DNA of 64,000 nt from Bordetella genomosp. 9. GTDB lineage: Bacteria > Pseudomonadota > Gammaproteobacteria > Burkholderiales > Burkholderiaceae_B. The stretch covers positions 2,728,001-2,792,000 of the forward strand of contig NZ_CP021109.1 in the NCBI RefSeq assembly GCF_002119725.1. Reading direction: 5' to 3'. A program made the translations under genes and the position numbers. The stretch's first letter is position 1, and the number at the start of each line of letters is the position of its first letter. Below are positions 1 through 8,010 of the stretch, one piece after another. The notes beneath the pieces are model-generated. The model had not been told where the DNA came from and did not search any database. It saw only the letters and a list, made by a program, of their open reading frames with translations.

Positions 1-90
1 GCGCCCCGCCGCGGCGCCAACGGCCACGGCGCACCAACGACACGAGACACGTCGGCGCAAAGAAGTCAGCAGGACAATGGAATACGTCAT
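1..90 (-). CDS. flgI: FlgI N-terminus (partial): flagellar P-ring protein
   Basis: Reading leftwards, an ATG at 90 opens a frame that stays open to the window edge. The 30 visible residues have a short hydrophobic stretch (IVLLTSL), an RRR cluster and then a small-residue-rich run (AVAVGAAAG), which looks like a secretion signal. In flagellar operons of this type the gene after flgH is flgI, whose product is exported to the periplasm to form the P ring around the rod. The identification rests on position and the signal-like start only, because no mature FlgI sequence is visible. The true start could be a little different. Confidence 0.5.
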   Translation of the reverse strand, partial: MTYSIVLLTSLRRRVSCRWCAVAVGAAAGR

Positions 91-109
91 ATCAGCAATA
101 ACAGGTCTG

Positions 110-235
110 CCCGATCGGGGACGCCGAGGATCCGGCTCCGCCGGTCCTCCAGCGTCGCGCCCTGGAGGGGGAAGCGCGCAAGCGCTTCGGGTTGAGTCTT
201 ACCTCGGGGGTGGATCTTCCCCCTGGGGTAGTTCT
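110..235 (-). repeat. Triple-hairpin intergenic repeat, copy between flgH and flgI
   Basis: A GC-rich segment contains GGATCCGGCTCCGCCGGTCC, then an imperfect C/G-run palindrome, then GAAGCGCGCAAGCGCTTC. The same modules in the same order, on the other strand, occur at 6348-6690 and 44958-45125. Each module can fold on itself. This copy lies inside the flgHI transcription unit, so it would be transcribed and could act on mRNA stability or partial termination. No coding potential is supported here. Confidence 0.75.
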
Positions 236-931
236 TCAGAACGGATTCGCGATCAGGAAAAAGCGCTGCAGCCAGCCCATCGTCTGCACCTCGTCCATCA
301 CGCCCTTGCTGCGGTACTCGATGCGCGCGTCCGCCACCTGGGTGGACGACACGGTGTTCAGGCCGGACACCGAGCGCGGGTCGACCACGCCGGAGAAGCG
401 GATGTACTCGCTGCCGCGGTTGATCGCAATCTGCTTTTCCCCGGCCACCTGCAGATTGCCGTTGGGCAGCACGCCGACGACCGTGGTCGTGAGCGTGCCG
501 GTGAACGTGTTGTTGGCGCTGCTGTCGCCGGCGCCCTTGTTCGTATTGGCGCCTTCCGTCTCCGTGTTCAGCTTGGAATTGAACCAGCTGCTCATGAAGC
601 CCGGCGATGCGGCGACCGTGTTCTGCGTCGTGGACGTGCGGCTGGTATTGGTCGCCACGTTCTTCGCGGCGGCGGTCCTTTCCTCCAGCACCACCGTCAC
701 GATGTCGCCCACGTTGCGCGGACGGCGGTCCTCGAACAGCGGATAGTTTCCGTACACGGTCGGCTGATAGATCGAGCCGTTGGGCGTGGGCACGGGCACC
801 GGCTGCGGCGGAGGCATGGCGGTGGTCGGCCCAAGCACCACGGGCTCGGGCGGGATCAGCGCGCAACCGCCCAGGCCGGCGGCCAGGACAATGGAGCAGA
901 GGAAGCGCACGGCGCGCATGGCTGGACTCAT
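236..931 (-). CDS. flgH: FlgH, flagellar L-ring lipoprotein
   Basis: FlgH forms the outer-membrane L ring that serves as the bushing for the flagellar rod. The product (231 aa) starts with a lipoprotein signal ending in the lipobox LGGC, so it should be lipidated and inserted in the outer membrane. The body has the FlgH pattern: a NYPLFEDRRPRNVGDIVTVV region, a Thr/Asn-rich middle, and a C-terminus ending VQTMGWLQRFFLIANPF. The ATG at 931 overlaps the flgG stop by one base (TGATG), which indicates translational coupling. An internal Met at 919 is a possible alternative start. The length is normal for the family. Confidence 0.95.
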   Translation of the reverse strand: MSPAMRAVRFLCSIVLAAGLGGCALIPPEPVVLGPTTAMPPPQPVPVPTPNGSIYQPTVYGNYPLFEDRRPRNVGDIVTVVLEERTAAAKNVATNTSRTSTTQNTVAASPGFMSSWFNSKLNTETEGANTNKGAGDSSANNTFTGTLTTTVVGVLPNGNLQVAGEKQIAINRGSEYIRFSGVVDPRSVSGLNTVSSTQVADARIEYRSKGVMDEVQTMGWLQRFFLIANPF

Positions 932-1716
932 CAAAGCTGGGTCAGGCGGGCGAGCATCTGATCCGACGTTTCGACCGCCTTGCTGTTCATTTCGTAGGCG
1001 CGCTGGGTGGTGATCATGTTCACCAGCTCCTCGGCCACGTTGACGTTGGACGTTTCCACGTAGTTCTGCAGGATGCTGCCCAGGCCGTCGACCGTCGGCT
1101 GGCCCACGTTGGGCGCGCCGGACGCGTCGGTTTCCAGGTACAGGTTATCGCCGATCGCCTGCAGGCCGTTGGGGTTAATGAAATTGGCCAGCTGCAACTG
1201 GCCGATCTGCACGTTTGTGCCGGGCGCGGCAGGCTGCGTCACGGACACCGTGCCGTCCTTGCCGATCGTCAGCGACAGGGCGTTGTTCGGCACGTTGATG
1301 GGCGGCTGTATCACCAGGCCGCCGGCCGTGGTCAGCTGGCCGTTCTGGTCGACCTGCAGCGATCCGTCGCGGGTGTAGGCGTCGGTGCCGTCGGGCAGTT
1401 GCACCTGCAGGAAGCCCTGCCCCTGGATGGCGATGTCCATGGGGTCGCCCGTGCTGGTCAGGTTGCCCTCGCTGTGCAGGCGCTCGGTGGCGGCCACGCG
1501 CGTGCCGGTGCCCAGCTGCAGGCCCGACGGCAGCTGGTTGGCGTCGCCGACCTGGGCGCCCGGCTGGCGCAGCGTCTGGTACATCAGGTCCTGGAACACC
1601 GCGCGGCCGCGCTTGAAGCCGTTGGTGTTGACGTTGGCCAGGTTGTTGGAAATCACGTCCAGCGAGGTCTGCTGGCCCTCCAGGCCGGTCTTGGCGATCC
1701 AGAGCGAACGTAGCAT
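931..1716 (-). CDS. flgG: FlgG, distal rod protein
   Basis: FlgG builds the distal part of the flagellar rod and is exported by the flagellar type III system. The 261-aa product has the N-terminal rod/hook signature ([19 protein letters not shown]) and the C-terminal coiled helix of axial proteins ([28 protein letters not shown]). Length and both ends match the family. It lies 48 bp downstream of flgF and is coupled to flgH by a one-base overlap. Confidence 0.97.
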   Translation of the reverse strand: MLRSLWIAKTGLEGQQTSLDVISNNLANVNTNGFKRGRAVFQDLMYQTLRQPGAQVGDANQLPSGLQLGTGTRVAATERLHSEGNLTSTGDPMDIAIQGQGFLQVQLPDGTDAYTRDGSLQVDQNGQLTTAGGLVIQPPINVPNNALSLTIGKDGTVSVTQPAAPGTNVQIGQLQLANFINPNGLQAIGDNLYLETDASGAPNVGQPTVDGLGSILQNYVETSNVNVAEELVNMITTQRAYEMNSKAVETSDQMLARLTQL

Positions 1717-1764
1717 GGTGATAAGGCTCCTGCGCGAGGCCGTCCGGCCGCGCGGTCAATTCAA

Positions 1765-2526
1765 TTAGGAAACGGTCGAGAGGATGGTGTTGGCCTTTTC
1801 CTCGTTCGCCTGGGCGTCGCGGATGACCTGCATCTGCATTTCGAAGCGGCGCGCGTTCTCGATCATGCCGACCATGGACGACGCGGCGTTGGCGTTGCTG
1901 CCTTCCAGCACGCCGGGCATCACGCGCAAGGTGGGATCGGCCGGCATGGGCGGCGCCGGCTGCCCATTGGCGGCGACGCGCCGGAAGACGCCATCGTCGC
2001 CATGCACCAGCGATTCGGTTGGCGGGCTGACCAGCTTGAGCTGCCCCAGGTTGAGGATGGTATTGGGCGGATCGCCGGCTCCGATCGCTGTGATCGTGCC
2101 ATCCACCGCGATCGTCAGCGACGCGTCCGGCGGCACGTCGATGGGTCCGTTCTGGTTCGACAGCACGGGCATGCCCTGCGCCGTCTGCAACAGGCCGTTG
2201 ACGCCAACCTGCAGATCGCCTGCCCGGGTATAGGCCTCGCCCTGCGGCGTCTGCACCGCCAGCCAGCCGTTGTCGGTGATGGCCACGTCCAGATTGCGCC
2301 CCGTCGTCTGCATCACGCCCGCCTGGAAATCGTTGCGCGGTGTGGAAGCGACCGTCGATACCCGGGTGGGCAGGCTGGTGCCGTCGTTGATCGGCACCGA
2401 GCGATAGAGCGCGATCTGCGCCCGGAACCCGGGCGTGTTCACGTTCGCCATGTTGTTGCTCAGGACGGCCTGCTCTTCGCTGATGCGGGCCGCGCCGTTC
2501 ATGGCGGTGTAGATGACTCGATCCAT
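1765..2526 (-). CDS. flgF: FlgF, proximal rod protein
   Basis: The 253-aa product starts MDRVIYTAMNGAARI, typical of FlgF. It carries the NNMANVNTPGFRAQ rod signature and ends with the axial-protein C-terminal helix (SSMVGMIENARRFEMQMQVI). FlgF is one of the rod subunits exported without a cleaved signal through the flagellar secretion apparatus. It sits between flgE and flgG in the conserved order. Confidence 0.96.
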   Translation of the reverse strand: MDRVIYTAMNGAARISEEQAVLSNNMANVNTPGFRAQIALYRSVPINDGTSLPTRVSTVASTPRNDFQAGVMQTTGRNLDVAITDNGWLAVQTPQGEAYTRAGDLQVGVNGLLQTAQGMPVLSNQNGPIDVPPDASLTIAVDGTITAIGAGDPPNTILNLGQLKLVSPPTESLVHGDDGVFRRVAANGQPAPPMPADPTLRVMPGVLEGSNANAASSMVGMIENARRFEMQMQVIRDAQANEEKANTILSTVS

Positions 2527-2558
2527 GCGTCCTTATCCTGCCTGACGGGTAGCGCCGG

Positions 2559-3767
2559 TTACTGGATGGCCAGCAGCGACTGCAGCACCTGGTCCTGGGT
2601 CTTGATGGTCTGCGTGTTGGCCTGATAGGTGCGCTGCGCGACGATCATGTTGACCAGTTCGGTGCTCAGGTTCACGTTGGACGCTTCCACCGCCTGCCCT
2701 TGCAGGGTCGCCAGACCGTTGGTGCCCGGCTGGCCCAGCACCGCCTGCCCCGACTCCGAGGTCTCGCTCCAGGCGTTGTCGCCCACCGGCTGCAGACCGT
2801 TGACATTGTTGAAGTTGGCCAGCGCGACCACGCCCACCACCTGGGTTTTGCCGTTGGTGTAGTTGGCGACGATGCTGCCGTCCTTGCCGAAGCTGATGTT
2901 GGTGAACTCGCCCGACGTGTTGCCGTTCGGGGTGAAGTCCGCCTTGAAGTCGGAGCCGAACTGCGTGGTGCCGGTGTAGTCCAGAGTGATCGCCAGATCG
3001 GCGGCCGGCGAGCCCGTCCCGCCGGGGTTGGCGAAGCCCACCGGCACGGTCGGCGCCGACGTCATGCGGCCGGCCTTGTCGAAGGTCAGCGTCGCGCTGG
3101 TGGGCGTCATGGCGGCGCCGTCCAACGTGTAATAGACGTCGTAGACGCTTTCCCCGGCAGCATTGGCTTCGCGCTTGACGAAGTACTGGGTCAGCTGATG
3201 CGAGTTGCCCAGCGAGTCGTACACCGTCATCGGCTGCGAGTCGGTATACGTGGCGGCGTTCGTCGGGTCGAAGGTGGTGGCCGGGTCGATCGCGTTCGCA
3301 TTGGCGTTCAGGTTGGCAACGAAACCCGAGCTGTTGGTCGCCTCCGGCGCGATATTCGCCGTCGGAAGGCTGAGCGGAACCGGGGCCGTACCCACGCCGG
3401 CCGGACCGTAGCCGGTCAGCTGCTGTCCCGCCGCGTTCACGAGGTTCAGGTCCTTGTCGATACGGAACTGGCCGTTGCGGGTGTAGGTCACCGCGCCGCT
3501 GGCATCGACCAGGCGGAAAAAGCCGTTCGCACCATCGATGGCAATGTCGTACTGGCCGCCGGTGGAGGTGACGTTGCCGACGGTGAAACGCTGGTCGATG
3601 GACGCCACTTTCACGCCCAGGCCGACGCGCGACGTTGCGTAGATGTCCGCAAACGTGGCCGTCGCGGACTTGAAGCCCACGGTGTTGGCGTTGGCAATGT
3701 TGTTGCCGATAACGTCCAGATTCTGCGACGCGGCGTCCAGGCCGCTCAGTCCTTGTCCGAAACCCAT
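2559..3767 (-). CDS. flgE: FlgE, flagellar hook protein
   Basis: The 402-aa protein opens with MGFGQGLSGLDAASQNLDVIGNNIANANTVGFK, the classical hook N-terminus. Its centre is Thr/Asn-rich and more variable. It closes with the FlgE signature VEASNVNLSTELVNMIVAQRTYQANTQTIKTQDQVL. It polymerises into the universal joint between rod and filament. Its length is close to the usual 400 or so residues, and it follows flgD, its capping protein, with an 84-bp gap. Confidence 0.97.
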   Translation of the reverse strand: MGFGQGLSGLDAASQNLDVIGNNIANANTVGFKSATATFADIYATSRVGLGVKVASIDQRFTVGNVTSTGGQYDIAIDGANGFFRLVDASGAVTYTRNGQFRIDKDLNLVNAAGQQLTGYGPAGVGTAPVPLSLPTANIAPEATNSSGFVANLNANANAIDPATTFDPTNAATYTDSQPMTVYDSLGNSHQLTQYFVKREANAAGESVYDVYYTLDGAAMTPTSATLTFDKAGRMTSAPTVPVGFANPGGTGSPAADLAITLDYTGTTQFGSDFKADFTPNGNTSGEFTNISFGKDGSIVANYTNGKTQVVGVVALANFNNVNGLQPVGDNAWSETSESGQAVLGQPGTNGLATLQGQAVEASNVNLSTELVNMIVAQRTYQANTQTIKTQDQVLQSLLAIQ

Positions 3768-3851
3768 TCGTTCTCTCGCTTATTCAGAAAGTTCATAGAA
3801 GCCGTTCAAGCCGGCTGCAGGGCGGGCAATCGCGCCGCGTCGATAAAAACC

Positions 3852-4547
3852 CTAGCTACCCAAAACCTTGCGCACGTCGAGCATGCTGACCTGGCCCGCC
3901 AGGCCCAGATCCAGCCGCACGCCCTGCGTCGTGTAAGAGATGCCGCCGACCTGGCCGTAGGTCAGCGCCTCGGCGGTCACGGCGCTGCCATCGGCGTTCG
4001 TGGCGTTGACCGAAATCGTGTAGGCGCCGTCGGGCATCACGTTGCCGCTGTCGTCCTTGCCATCCCAGGCGGGGGTGATGATGCCGGCATCCTGGGCGCC
4101 GAGATCGATGGTGCGCACCACCCGGCCCGTGTTGTCGCTGATCTTCAGCACGACGTCGCCGGCATCGGCCTGGACGTCGATGCCGATCGGCGTCATGACC
4201 TTGGCGCCGCTGGCGTCGGTATCCACCTTCAGCGAATTGCCCGGGATCAGCACCTGCTTGCCGATCATCGACACCGCATTCATGGACTGCGACAGGTCCA
4301 CCTGGCCGCTGATGGCCTGCACCACGGTCTTCAGGTCCTGCACGCCCTGCACCGTGGAAATCTGCGCCAGCTGCGATGTCAACTGGTAGTTGTCCATCGG
4401 ATTGAGCGGATCCTGGTTGTTCATCTGGGCGACGAGCAGCGTCAGGAACTGGTCCTGCAGCGACTGGGCGCTGGAGGCGCTCGATGACGATGACGACGAC
4501 GCGCCGCCCGTGGTGGTGGTGTTGTTGACGTTGCTGGTGGTGGTCAT
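3852..4547 (-). CDS. flgD: FlgD, hook-assembly scaffold (cap) protein
   Basis: FlgD caps the growing hook and is discarded afterwards. The 231-aa product has a disordered Asn/Thr/Ser-rich start (including a long serine run near residues 18-27), then the conserved LQDQFLTLLVAQMNNQDPLNPMDN motif, and a C-terminal FlgD/Ig-like part (WDGKDDSGNVMPDGAYTISV). Position between flgC and flgE and the motif make the identification firm. Confidence 0.96.
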   Translation of the reverse strand: MTTTSNVNNTTTTGGASSSSSSSASSAQSLQDQFLTLLVAQMNNQDPLNPMDNYQLTSQLAQISTVQGVQDLKTVVQAISGQVDLSQSMNAVSMIGKQVLIPGNSLKVDTDASGAKVMTPIGIDVQADAGDVVLKISDNTGRVVRTIDLGAQDAGIITPAWDGKDDSGNVMPDGAYTISVNATNADGSAVTAEALTYGQVGGISYTTQGVRLDLGLAGQVSMLDVRKVLGS

Positions 4548-4587
4548 CCCGGACTCCGGTATCTGTTCGGTGGCGGATCGGCCGCGC

Positions 4588-5004
4588 TTACTGGCCGATG
4601 GTCAGCGTCTTCTGCATCAGCGCCTTGGCGGTGTTCAGCACCTCCACGTTGGCCTGATAGGAGCGGGACGCGGAAATCATGTTCACGGTTTCCGCCACCG
4701 GATCGACGTTGGGCATGGTGACGTAGCCCTGGGCGTCTGCCAGCGGATTGGTGGGGTCGTACTGCCGCCGCATGGGCGCGTTGTCCTGGACAATGCCGGC
4801 CACGCGTACGCCGCCGATCTCCGCGCCGGTCATCTGGCCCTGCCCCGGATTCACCTGGAATACCACCTGGCGGGCGCGGTACGGCTGGCCGTCGGGTCCG
4901 ACGGCGCTGTCGGCGTTGGCCAGGTTGGAGGCCGCCACGTTCATGCGCTGGGACTGCGCCGTCAGCGCGGAACCGGAGATATCGAAAATGCTCAACAAGC
5001 CCAT
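4588..5004 (-). CDS. flgC: FlgC, proximal rod protein
   Basis: The 138-aa product begins [17 protein letters not shown], has the rod signature [14 protein letters not shown], and ends with the C-terminal helix [14 protein letters not shown]. FlgC is a proximal rod subunit assembled with FlgB and FlgF. The gene starts 19 bp downstream of flgB, so the two are in one operon. Confidence 0.96.
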   Translation of the reverse strand: MGLLSIFDISGSALTAQSQRMNVAASNLANADSAVGPDGQPYRARQVVFQVNPGQGQMTGAEIGGVRVAGIVQDNAPMRRQYDPTNPLADAQGYVTMPNVDPVAETVNMISASRSYQANVEVLNTAKALMQKTLTIGQ

Positions 5005-5023
5005 GGTCTTACCCTGTCTGGCG

Positions 5024-5431
5024 TTATTCGGAGATGGCCGTCAACATCGACTTGATCTTGGCGCTCAGGATCGTGGACGTGCTCTGGTAGTGCAGCGTGT
5101 TGTCGGCGAACTGCACGCGCTCGGCATCCATGTCCACCGTGTTGCCGTCCAGGCTCGCCTGGTAGGGTTCCCGGTACAGCAGGTCGACGGTGGGGAAGCT
5201 CTGGCCCTGGGCCGCGATGTGGCGGGGCGAGGTCAGCGCCAGGTTGACTGGCGGCAGGTTCATGCCGGCGCCCATGGCGCTTTCCAGCGCCGACCGGAAA
5301 TCGAAGTCGCGCGCCTTGTAGTTCGGCGTGTCGGCATTGGCGATGTTGGCCGACAGGATTTCCTGGCGCTGCGCGCGCAAATCGAGCGATTGCTGGAAGA
5401 AGCCAAGGTCCTGGCTTAGGCGGTCTATCAT
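5024..5431 (-). CDS. flgB: FlgB, proximal rod protein
   Basis: The ATG at 5431 was chosen. The product [14 protein letters not shown]... (135 aa) has family length, and AGGA lies about nine bases upstream. The frame is open to 5527, but the extra residues are Pro/Arg-rich and unlike FlgB. The protein carries the rod signature ([19 protein letters not shown]) and an ending [21 protein letters not shown]. It is the first gene of the minus-strand flgBCDEFGHI operon and is divergent from flgA. Confidence 0.94.
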   Translation of the reverse strand: MIDRLSQDLGFFQQSLDLRAQRQEILSANIANADTPNYKARDFDFRSALESAMGAGMNLPPVNLALTSPRHIAAQGQSFPTVDLLYREPYQASLDGNTVDMDAERVQFADNTLHYQSTSTILSAKIKSMLTAISE

Positions 5432-5505
5432 CCGGTCGCGTCCTGTTCTCGGGGCGTTGGGGCCTTTTTCATTGACGGGAATCATAGGTGCGGGGCGGCC
5501 GGGAC

Positions 5506-5522
5506 AATCATCCAAATAACCG
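5506..5522. promoter_or_regulatory. Candidate FlhD4C2 half-site between flgB and flgA
   Basis: AATCATCCAAATAACC resembles the enterobacterial FlhD4C2 half-box AAYGSNNNAAATARCG, including the AAATAA core. It lies in the divergent flgB/flgA spacer, where class II flagellar promoters are expected. A second half at the usual 10-12 bp spacing was not convincing. TACAAT at about 5571-5576 and TATGAT on the other strand near 5486-5491 could be the -10 elements. Confidence 0.3.
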
Positions 5523-5612
5523 GTCATTCCTCCGCCAATTCGCGTATTGCTGCCGGATGCGGACTTCTACAATGCTCTCCATCCAGTCTTTCCCCCGCCA
5601 GGGGATTTCCCC

Positions 5613-6326
5613 ATGATGCGACGTCTTCTGCTCCCGGCTCTTGCCCTGGCCATGGCCGTCCCGGCCGCCCTGCCCCGCCCCGCGCGCGCGCAGGCCGCCG
5701 CCGGTACGCAGAATCCGGGCGCCGTCCAGCAAGTGGTGCGGGAGTACCTGCAGCAGCAACTGGCCTGGATGCCGGGCCAGGCCAACATCCAGGTGGACGA
5801 GGTCAATGCCGAACGCCTGCCGGCTTGCGACGCGCTTACCGCTTTCACCAACGGCGCCCTGCGCCCGCGGTCGCGCATGAGCGTCGGCGTCCGGTGCGGC
5901 GGCCCGAAAACATGGAATATCTACGTGCAGGCCTCGGTCAGCATGCCGGGGCAGTACTACGTCGCCGCGCGCCCGATCAATGCGGGCGAGACGCTGCGGC
6001 CGGACGATCTGGCGCCCCGCGACGGCGATCTCATCAACCTGCCGCCGGGCGCCGTCACGGATCCTCAAAGCGTCATCGGCATGACCGCCGGCAACCGCAT
6101 CGGGATGGGACAGCCCTTGCGCATGTCGAGCCTGCGCAGCGCCGGCTCGGTGCAGCGGGGCCAGGTGGTGCGGATCACGGCGCGCGGCGCCGGCTTCGTC
6201 GTGAGCAGCGAGGGCCAGGTGATGCAGAACGCCTCGCCCGGCGCCACTGTGGAAGTGAAGACGGCGTCCGGACAGATCGTGAGCGGCGTGTTGCAGCCCC
6301 AGGGCAATGTGGAAGTCCCGCTGTGA
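5613..6326 (+). CDS. flgA: FlgA, P-ring assembly chaperone
   Basis: FlgA is a periplasmic chaperone needed for FlgI P-ring formation. The ATG at 5613 is preferred: AGGGG precedes it by eight bases, and the protein then starts with a clean signal peptide (MMRRLLLPALALAMAVPAALPRPARA) predicted to be cut after ARA. The 237-aa product has the SAF-like central part (YVAARPINAGETLRPDDLAPRDGDL) and the C-terminal FlgA pattern (VQRGQVVRITARGAGFVVSSEGQ...ASPGATVEVKTASGQIVSG). It is divergent from flgB. An upstream in-frame ATG at 5547 exists but would bury the signal peptide. Confidence 0.94.
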   Translation: MMRRLLLPALALAMAVPAALPRPARAQAAAGTQNPGAVQQVVREYLQQQLAWMPGQANIQVDEVNAERLPACDALTAFTNGALRPRSRMSVGVRCGGPKTWNIYVQASVSMPGQYYVAARPINAGETLRPDDLAPRDGDLINLPPGAVTDPQSVIGMTAGNRIGMGQPLRMSSLRSAGSVQRGQVVRITARGAGFVVSSEGQVMQNASPGATVEVKTASGQIVSGVLQPQGNVEVPL

Positions 6327-6347
6327 GTGTACCCACCCCTGAATGGG

Positions 6348-6690
6348 CCCACCCCCGAAGCGCTGCGCGCTTCCCCCTCAAGGGGGCGACGCTAGCGGAC
6401 CGGCGGAGCCGGATCCGCGGCGTCCCCGCTTGGGCTGCGCCGGCGGAAGGGGGGGGGAAGCCCACCCCCGAAGCGCTGTCGCGCTTCCCCGGCAAGGGGG
6501 CGACGCTGGCGGACCGGCGGAGCCGGATCCGCGGCGTCCCGGCTTGGGCTGCGCCGGCGGAAGGGGGGAAGCCCACCCCCGAAGCGCTGTCGCGCTTCCC
6601 CCTCAAAGGGGGCGACGCTGGCGGACCGGCGGAGCCGGATCCGCGGCGTCCCCGCCGGGGCGGCGCCAGCGGACGGGGGGCGGATTCGCG
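6348..6690 (+). repeat. Three tandem copies of the triple-hairpin repeat (flgA-flgM spacer)
   Basis: Copies start at about 6348, 6461 and 6572, giving periods of 113 and 111 bp. Each has CCCACCCCCGAAGCGCT, a second half GCGCTTCC (hairpin 1), a C-run/G-run palindrome (hairpin 2), and GGACCGGCGGAGCCGGATCC (hairpin 3), followed by a CGTCCC...GCGCCGGCGGAAGG spacer. The copies are nearly identical, so the tandem arrangement is probably recent. They fill most of the 559-bp gap after flgA and may isolate flgA from flgMN. Short frames across this stretch are by-products of the repeat. Confidence 0.85.
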
Positions 6691-6797
6691 GCGTCCTTGC
6701 TTGGAAGAAACCGTTTGCTGGTGGGGGCGGCGCGATTGCGCGACAATCGTCGCTTTCTCAGGATTGTTACAAGTGTGTAAACGTGGCGCGGTTCGTC

Positions 6798-6824
6798 TAA
6801 AGTTCACCGCAATGCTGCCGTTAC
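6798..6824 (+). promoter_or_regulatory. Sigma-28 (FliA) promoter of flgMN
   Basis: TAAAGTTC, an 11-base spacer and GCCGTTAC closely match the sigma-28 consensus TAAAGTTT-N11-GCCGATAA. The element lies 61 bases upstream of the flgM start. The same -10 octamer and spacing occur before fliC at 26412. This makes flgM and flgN class III genes controlled by FliA. Confidence 0.88.
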
Positions 6825-6885
6825 GCAGGCATCAGCGGACGCGCACGTCTGCCCACCCAGGAGCCCGCCCTGCGGGATTTCGAAC

Positions 6886-7176
6886 GTGAAAATCAATACT
6901 TCGACGACCCGGCCCTCCACGGCGTCCAACGACACCGTGACTCCCCGCAACGCGGTCAGCCAGGCCTATGGCGGCGGCGGCGGGACGTCGAGCAGCGCGC
7001 AGGTGGACCTGAGCCCTCTGTCGCGCAAATTGCTGGATATGCAGAACGGCGCCTCGGATATCGATACCGCCAAGGTGGCGGCGATCCGCGACGCCATCGC
7101 GTCGGGGCAGATCAAGATCGACGCCAGCAAGATCGCCGATGGCCTGATCGCCAGCGCCAGGGAATTGTTGAAGTAA
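6886..7176 (+). CDS. flgM: FlgM, anti-sigma-28 factor
   Basis: FlgM binds FliA until the hook is complete, then is exported, releasing late-gene transcription. The 96-aa product starts at a GTG (6886) with GGGA eight bases upstream. It has the MKINTS start, a disordered N-half with a glycine run, and the sigma-binding C-half (VDLSPLSRKLLDMQNG...DTAKVAAIRDAIASGQIKID...IADGLIASARELL). It is followed after 58 bp by flgN and is driven by the sigma-28 promoter at 6798. Confidence 0.95.
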   Translation: MKINTSTTRPSTASNDTVTPRNAVSQAYGGGGGTSSSAQVDLSPLSRKLLDMQNGASDIDTAKVAAIRDAIASGQIKIDASKIADGLIASARELLK

Positions 7177-7234
7177 CCGAGGTCTTCCATTCGGCCCGCC
7201 AGACCGTCTGCCGCTCCTATTCACCCGGACCGCC

Positions 7235-7705
7235 ATGAACGCCATAGAAAAACTGCAGGAATGTCTGCTGGAAGAAGATGCGCTCGTCGTCGAATTCACC
7301 GAGCTGCTCGGCTCGGAAACCGTCGCCCTGACCGAGCGCCAGTCGTTCCATGCCCTGAACGCGATCACCGAGTCCAAGAACGGCATTGCCGCCCGCCTGC
7401 ACGCGCTGAGCGAGCGGCGTGACGGCATCCTGGCCGAACTGGGGCTGCCCGGCGGCCATGCCGGCACCACGCAGGCCGCGGAACGCCATCCGGAAATCGC
7501 GCCGATCTGGCGCCAGCTGCTGGATCGCTGCGCGGCGGCCGCTGGCATCAACGACCGCAACGGTGCGCTGATCGATATGCATCTGCGCTACACCGAGGAA
7601 GCGCTGGACGCGTTGCAGTCCCTGGCCAAGCGGTCCAACCTGTACGACGCCAACGGCCGCGCGCGCCAGGGCGGCGGTTCTGGCAAGACCATCGTCGCGA
7701 CCTGA
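7235..7705 (+). CDS. flgN: FlgN, chaperone for hook-filament junction proteins
   Basis: The 156-aa, largely helical product starts MNAIEKLQECLLEEDALVVEF and has the FlgN pattern (LLGSETVALTERQSFHALNAITESKNGIAARLHALSERRD). FlgN keeps the junction proteins FlgK and FlgL export-competent. It is the last gene of the flgMN unit; a strong hairpin terminator follows at 7728. Length and neighbours agree. Confidence 0.92.
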   Translation: MNAIEKLQECLLEEDALVVEFTELLGSETVALTERQSFHALNAITESKNGIAARLHALSERRDGILAELGLPGGHAGTTQAAERHPEIAPIWRQLLDRCAAAAGINDRNGALIDMHLRYTEEALDALQSLAKRSNLYDANGRARQGGGSGKTIVAT

Positions 7706-7727
7706 AGGGGATAGCTTGGGGAGCAGC

Positions 7728-7755
7728 AAAAAGCCGGCAGCATTGCCGGCTTTTT
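7728..7755. terminator. Bidirectional intrinsic terminator after flgN
   Basis: AAAAAGCCGGCA and TGCCGGCTTTTT form a stem of about eight G/C-rich pairs with a four-base loop (GCAT). It is flanked by an A-run and a T-run, so it can work on either strand. It lies 23 bases past the flgN stop. Confidence 0.9.
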
Positions 7756-7802
7756 CGTTGGCCGGCGTCCCGGCTGATATGCGCGCCGCGCCCGTCGCGC
7801 CG

Positions 7803-7939
7803 TGGGGCCGTAGGGCCGTAGGGCCGTAGGGCCGTAGGGCCGTAGGGCCGTAGGGCCGTAGGGCCGTAGGGCCGTAGGGCCGTAGGGCCGTGGGGCCGTG
7901 GGGCCGTGGGGCCGTGGGGCCGTGGGGCCGTGGGGGCCG
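7803..7939 (+). repeat. 17-copy tandem array of an 8-bp unit between flgN and flhF
   Basis: One TGGGGCCG, ten TAGGGCCG, five TGGGGCCG and a final TGGGGGCCG follow without interruption. Units are pure within blocks, as expected from slipped-strand expansion. The period is not a multiple of three and the array lies between the convergent ends of flgN and flhF. Reading frames across it encode only Arg-Pro-Tyr-Gly-Pro-type repeats, which I regard as spurious. Confidence 0.97.
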
Positions 7940-7947
7940 CAGTCCTG

Positions 7948-7993
7948 TGTGCGCGTTTGCGGCGATGGCGCCGCAGCCCTTTGTGCGCGTTCG
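7948..7993 (+). repeat. Imperfect 23-bp direct duplication next to the 8-bp array
   Basis: GCAGTCCTGTGTGCGCGTTTGCG and GCAGCCCTTTGTGCGCGTTCGCG (each described as a 23-mer differing at a few sites) lie almost back to back, between the 8-bp array and the flhF stop. No coding role is seen. With the array and the terminator they fill the 305-bp flgN-flhF gap. Confidence 0.65.
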
Positions 7994-8010
7994 CGCCGCA
8001 ACGCCGCAAG

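Noticed and set aside
6343..6807. Reading frames in the flgA-flgM gap on both strands
   Set aside because: They translate the triple-hairpin repeat; the same peptides appear wherever the repeat occurs.
7803..7939. CRISPR array
   Set aside because: The unit is 8 bp with no spacers and no cas genes are present.
7548..8009. Pro/Tyr/Arg repeat proteins across the 8-bp array
   Set aside because: They are direct translations of the tandem DNA repeat in different frames and have no ribosome site or conserved part.
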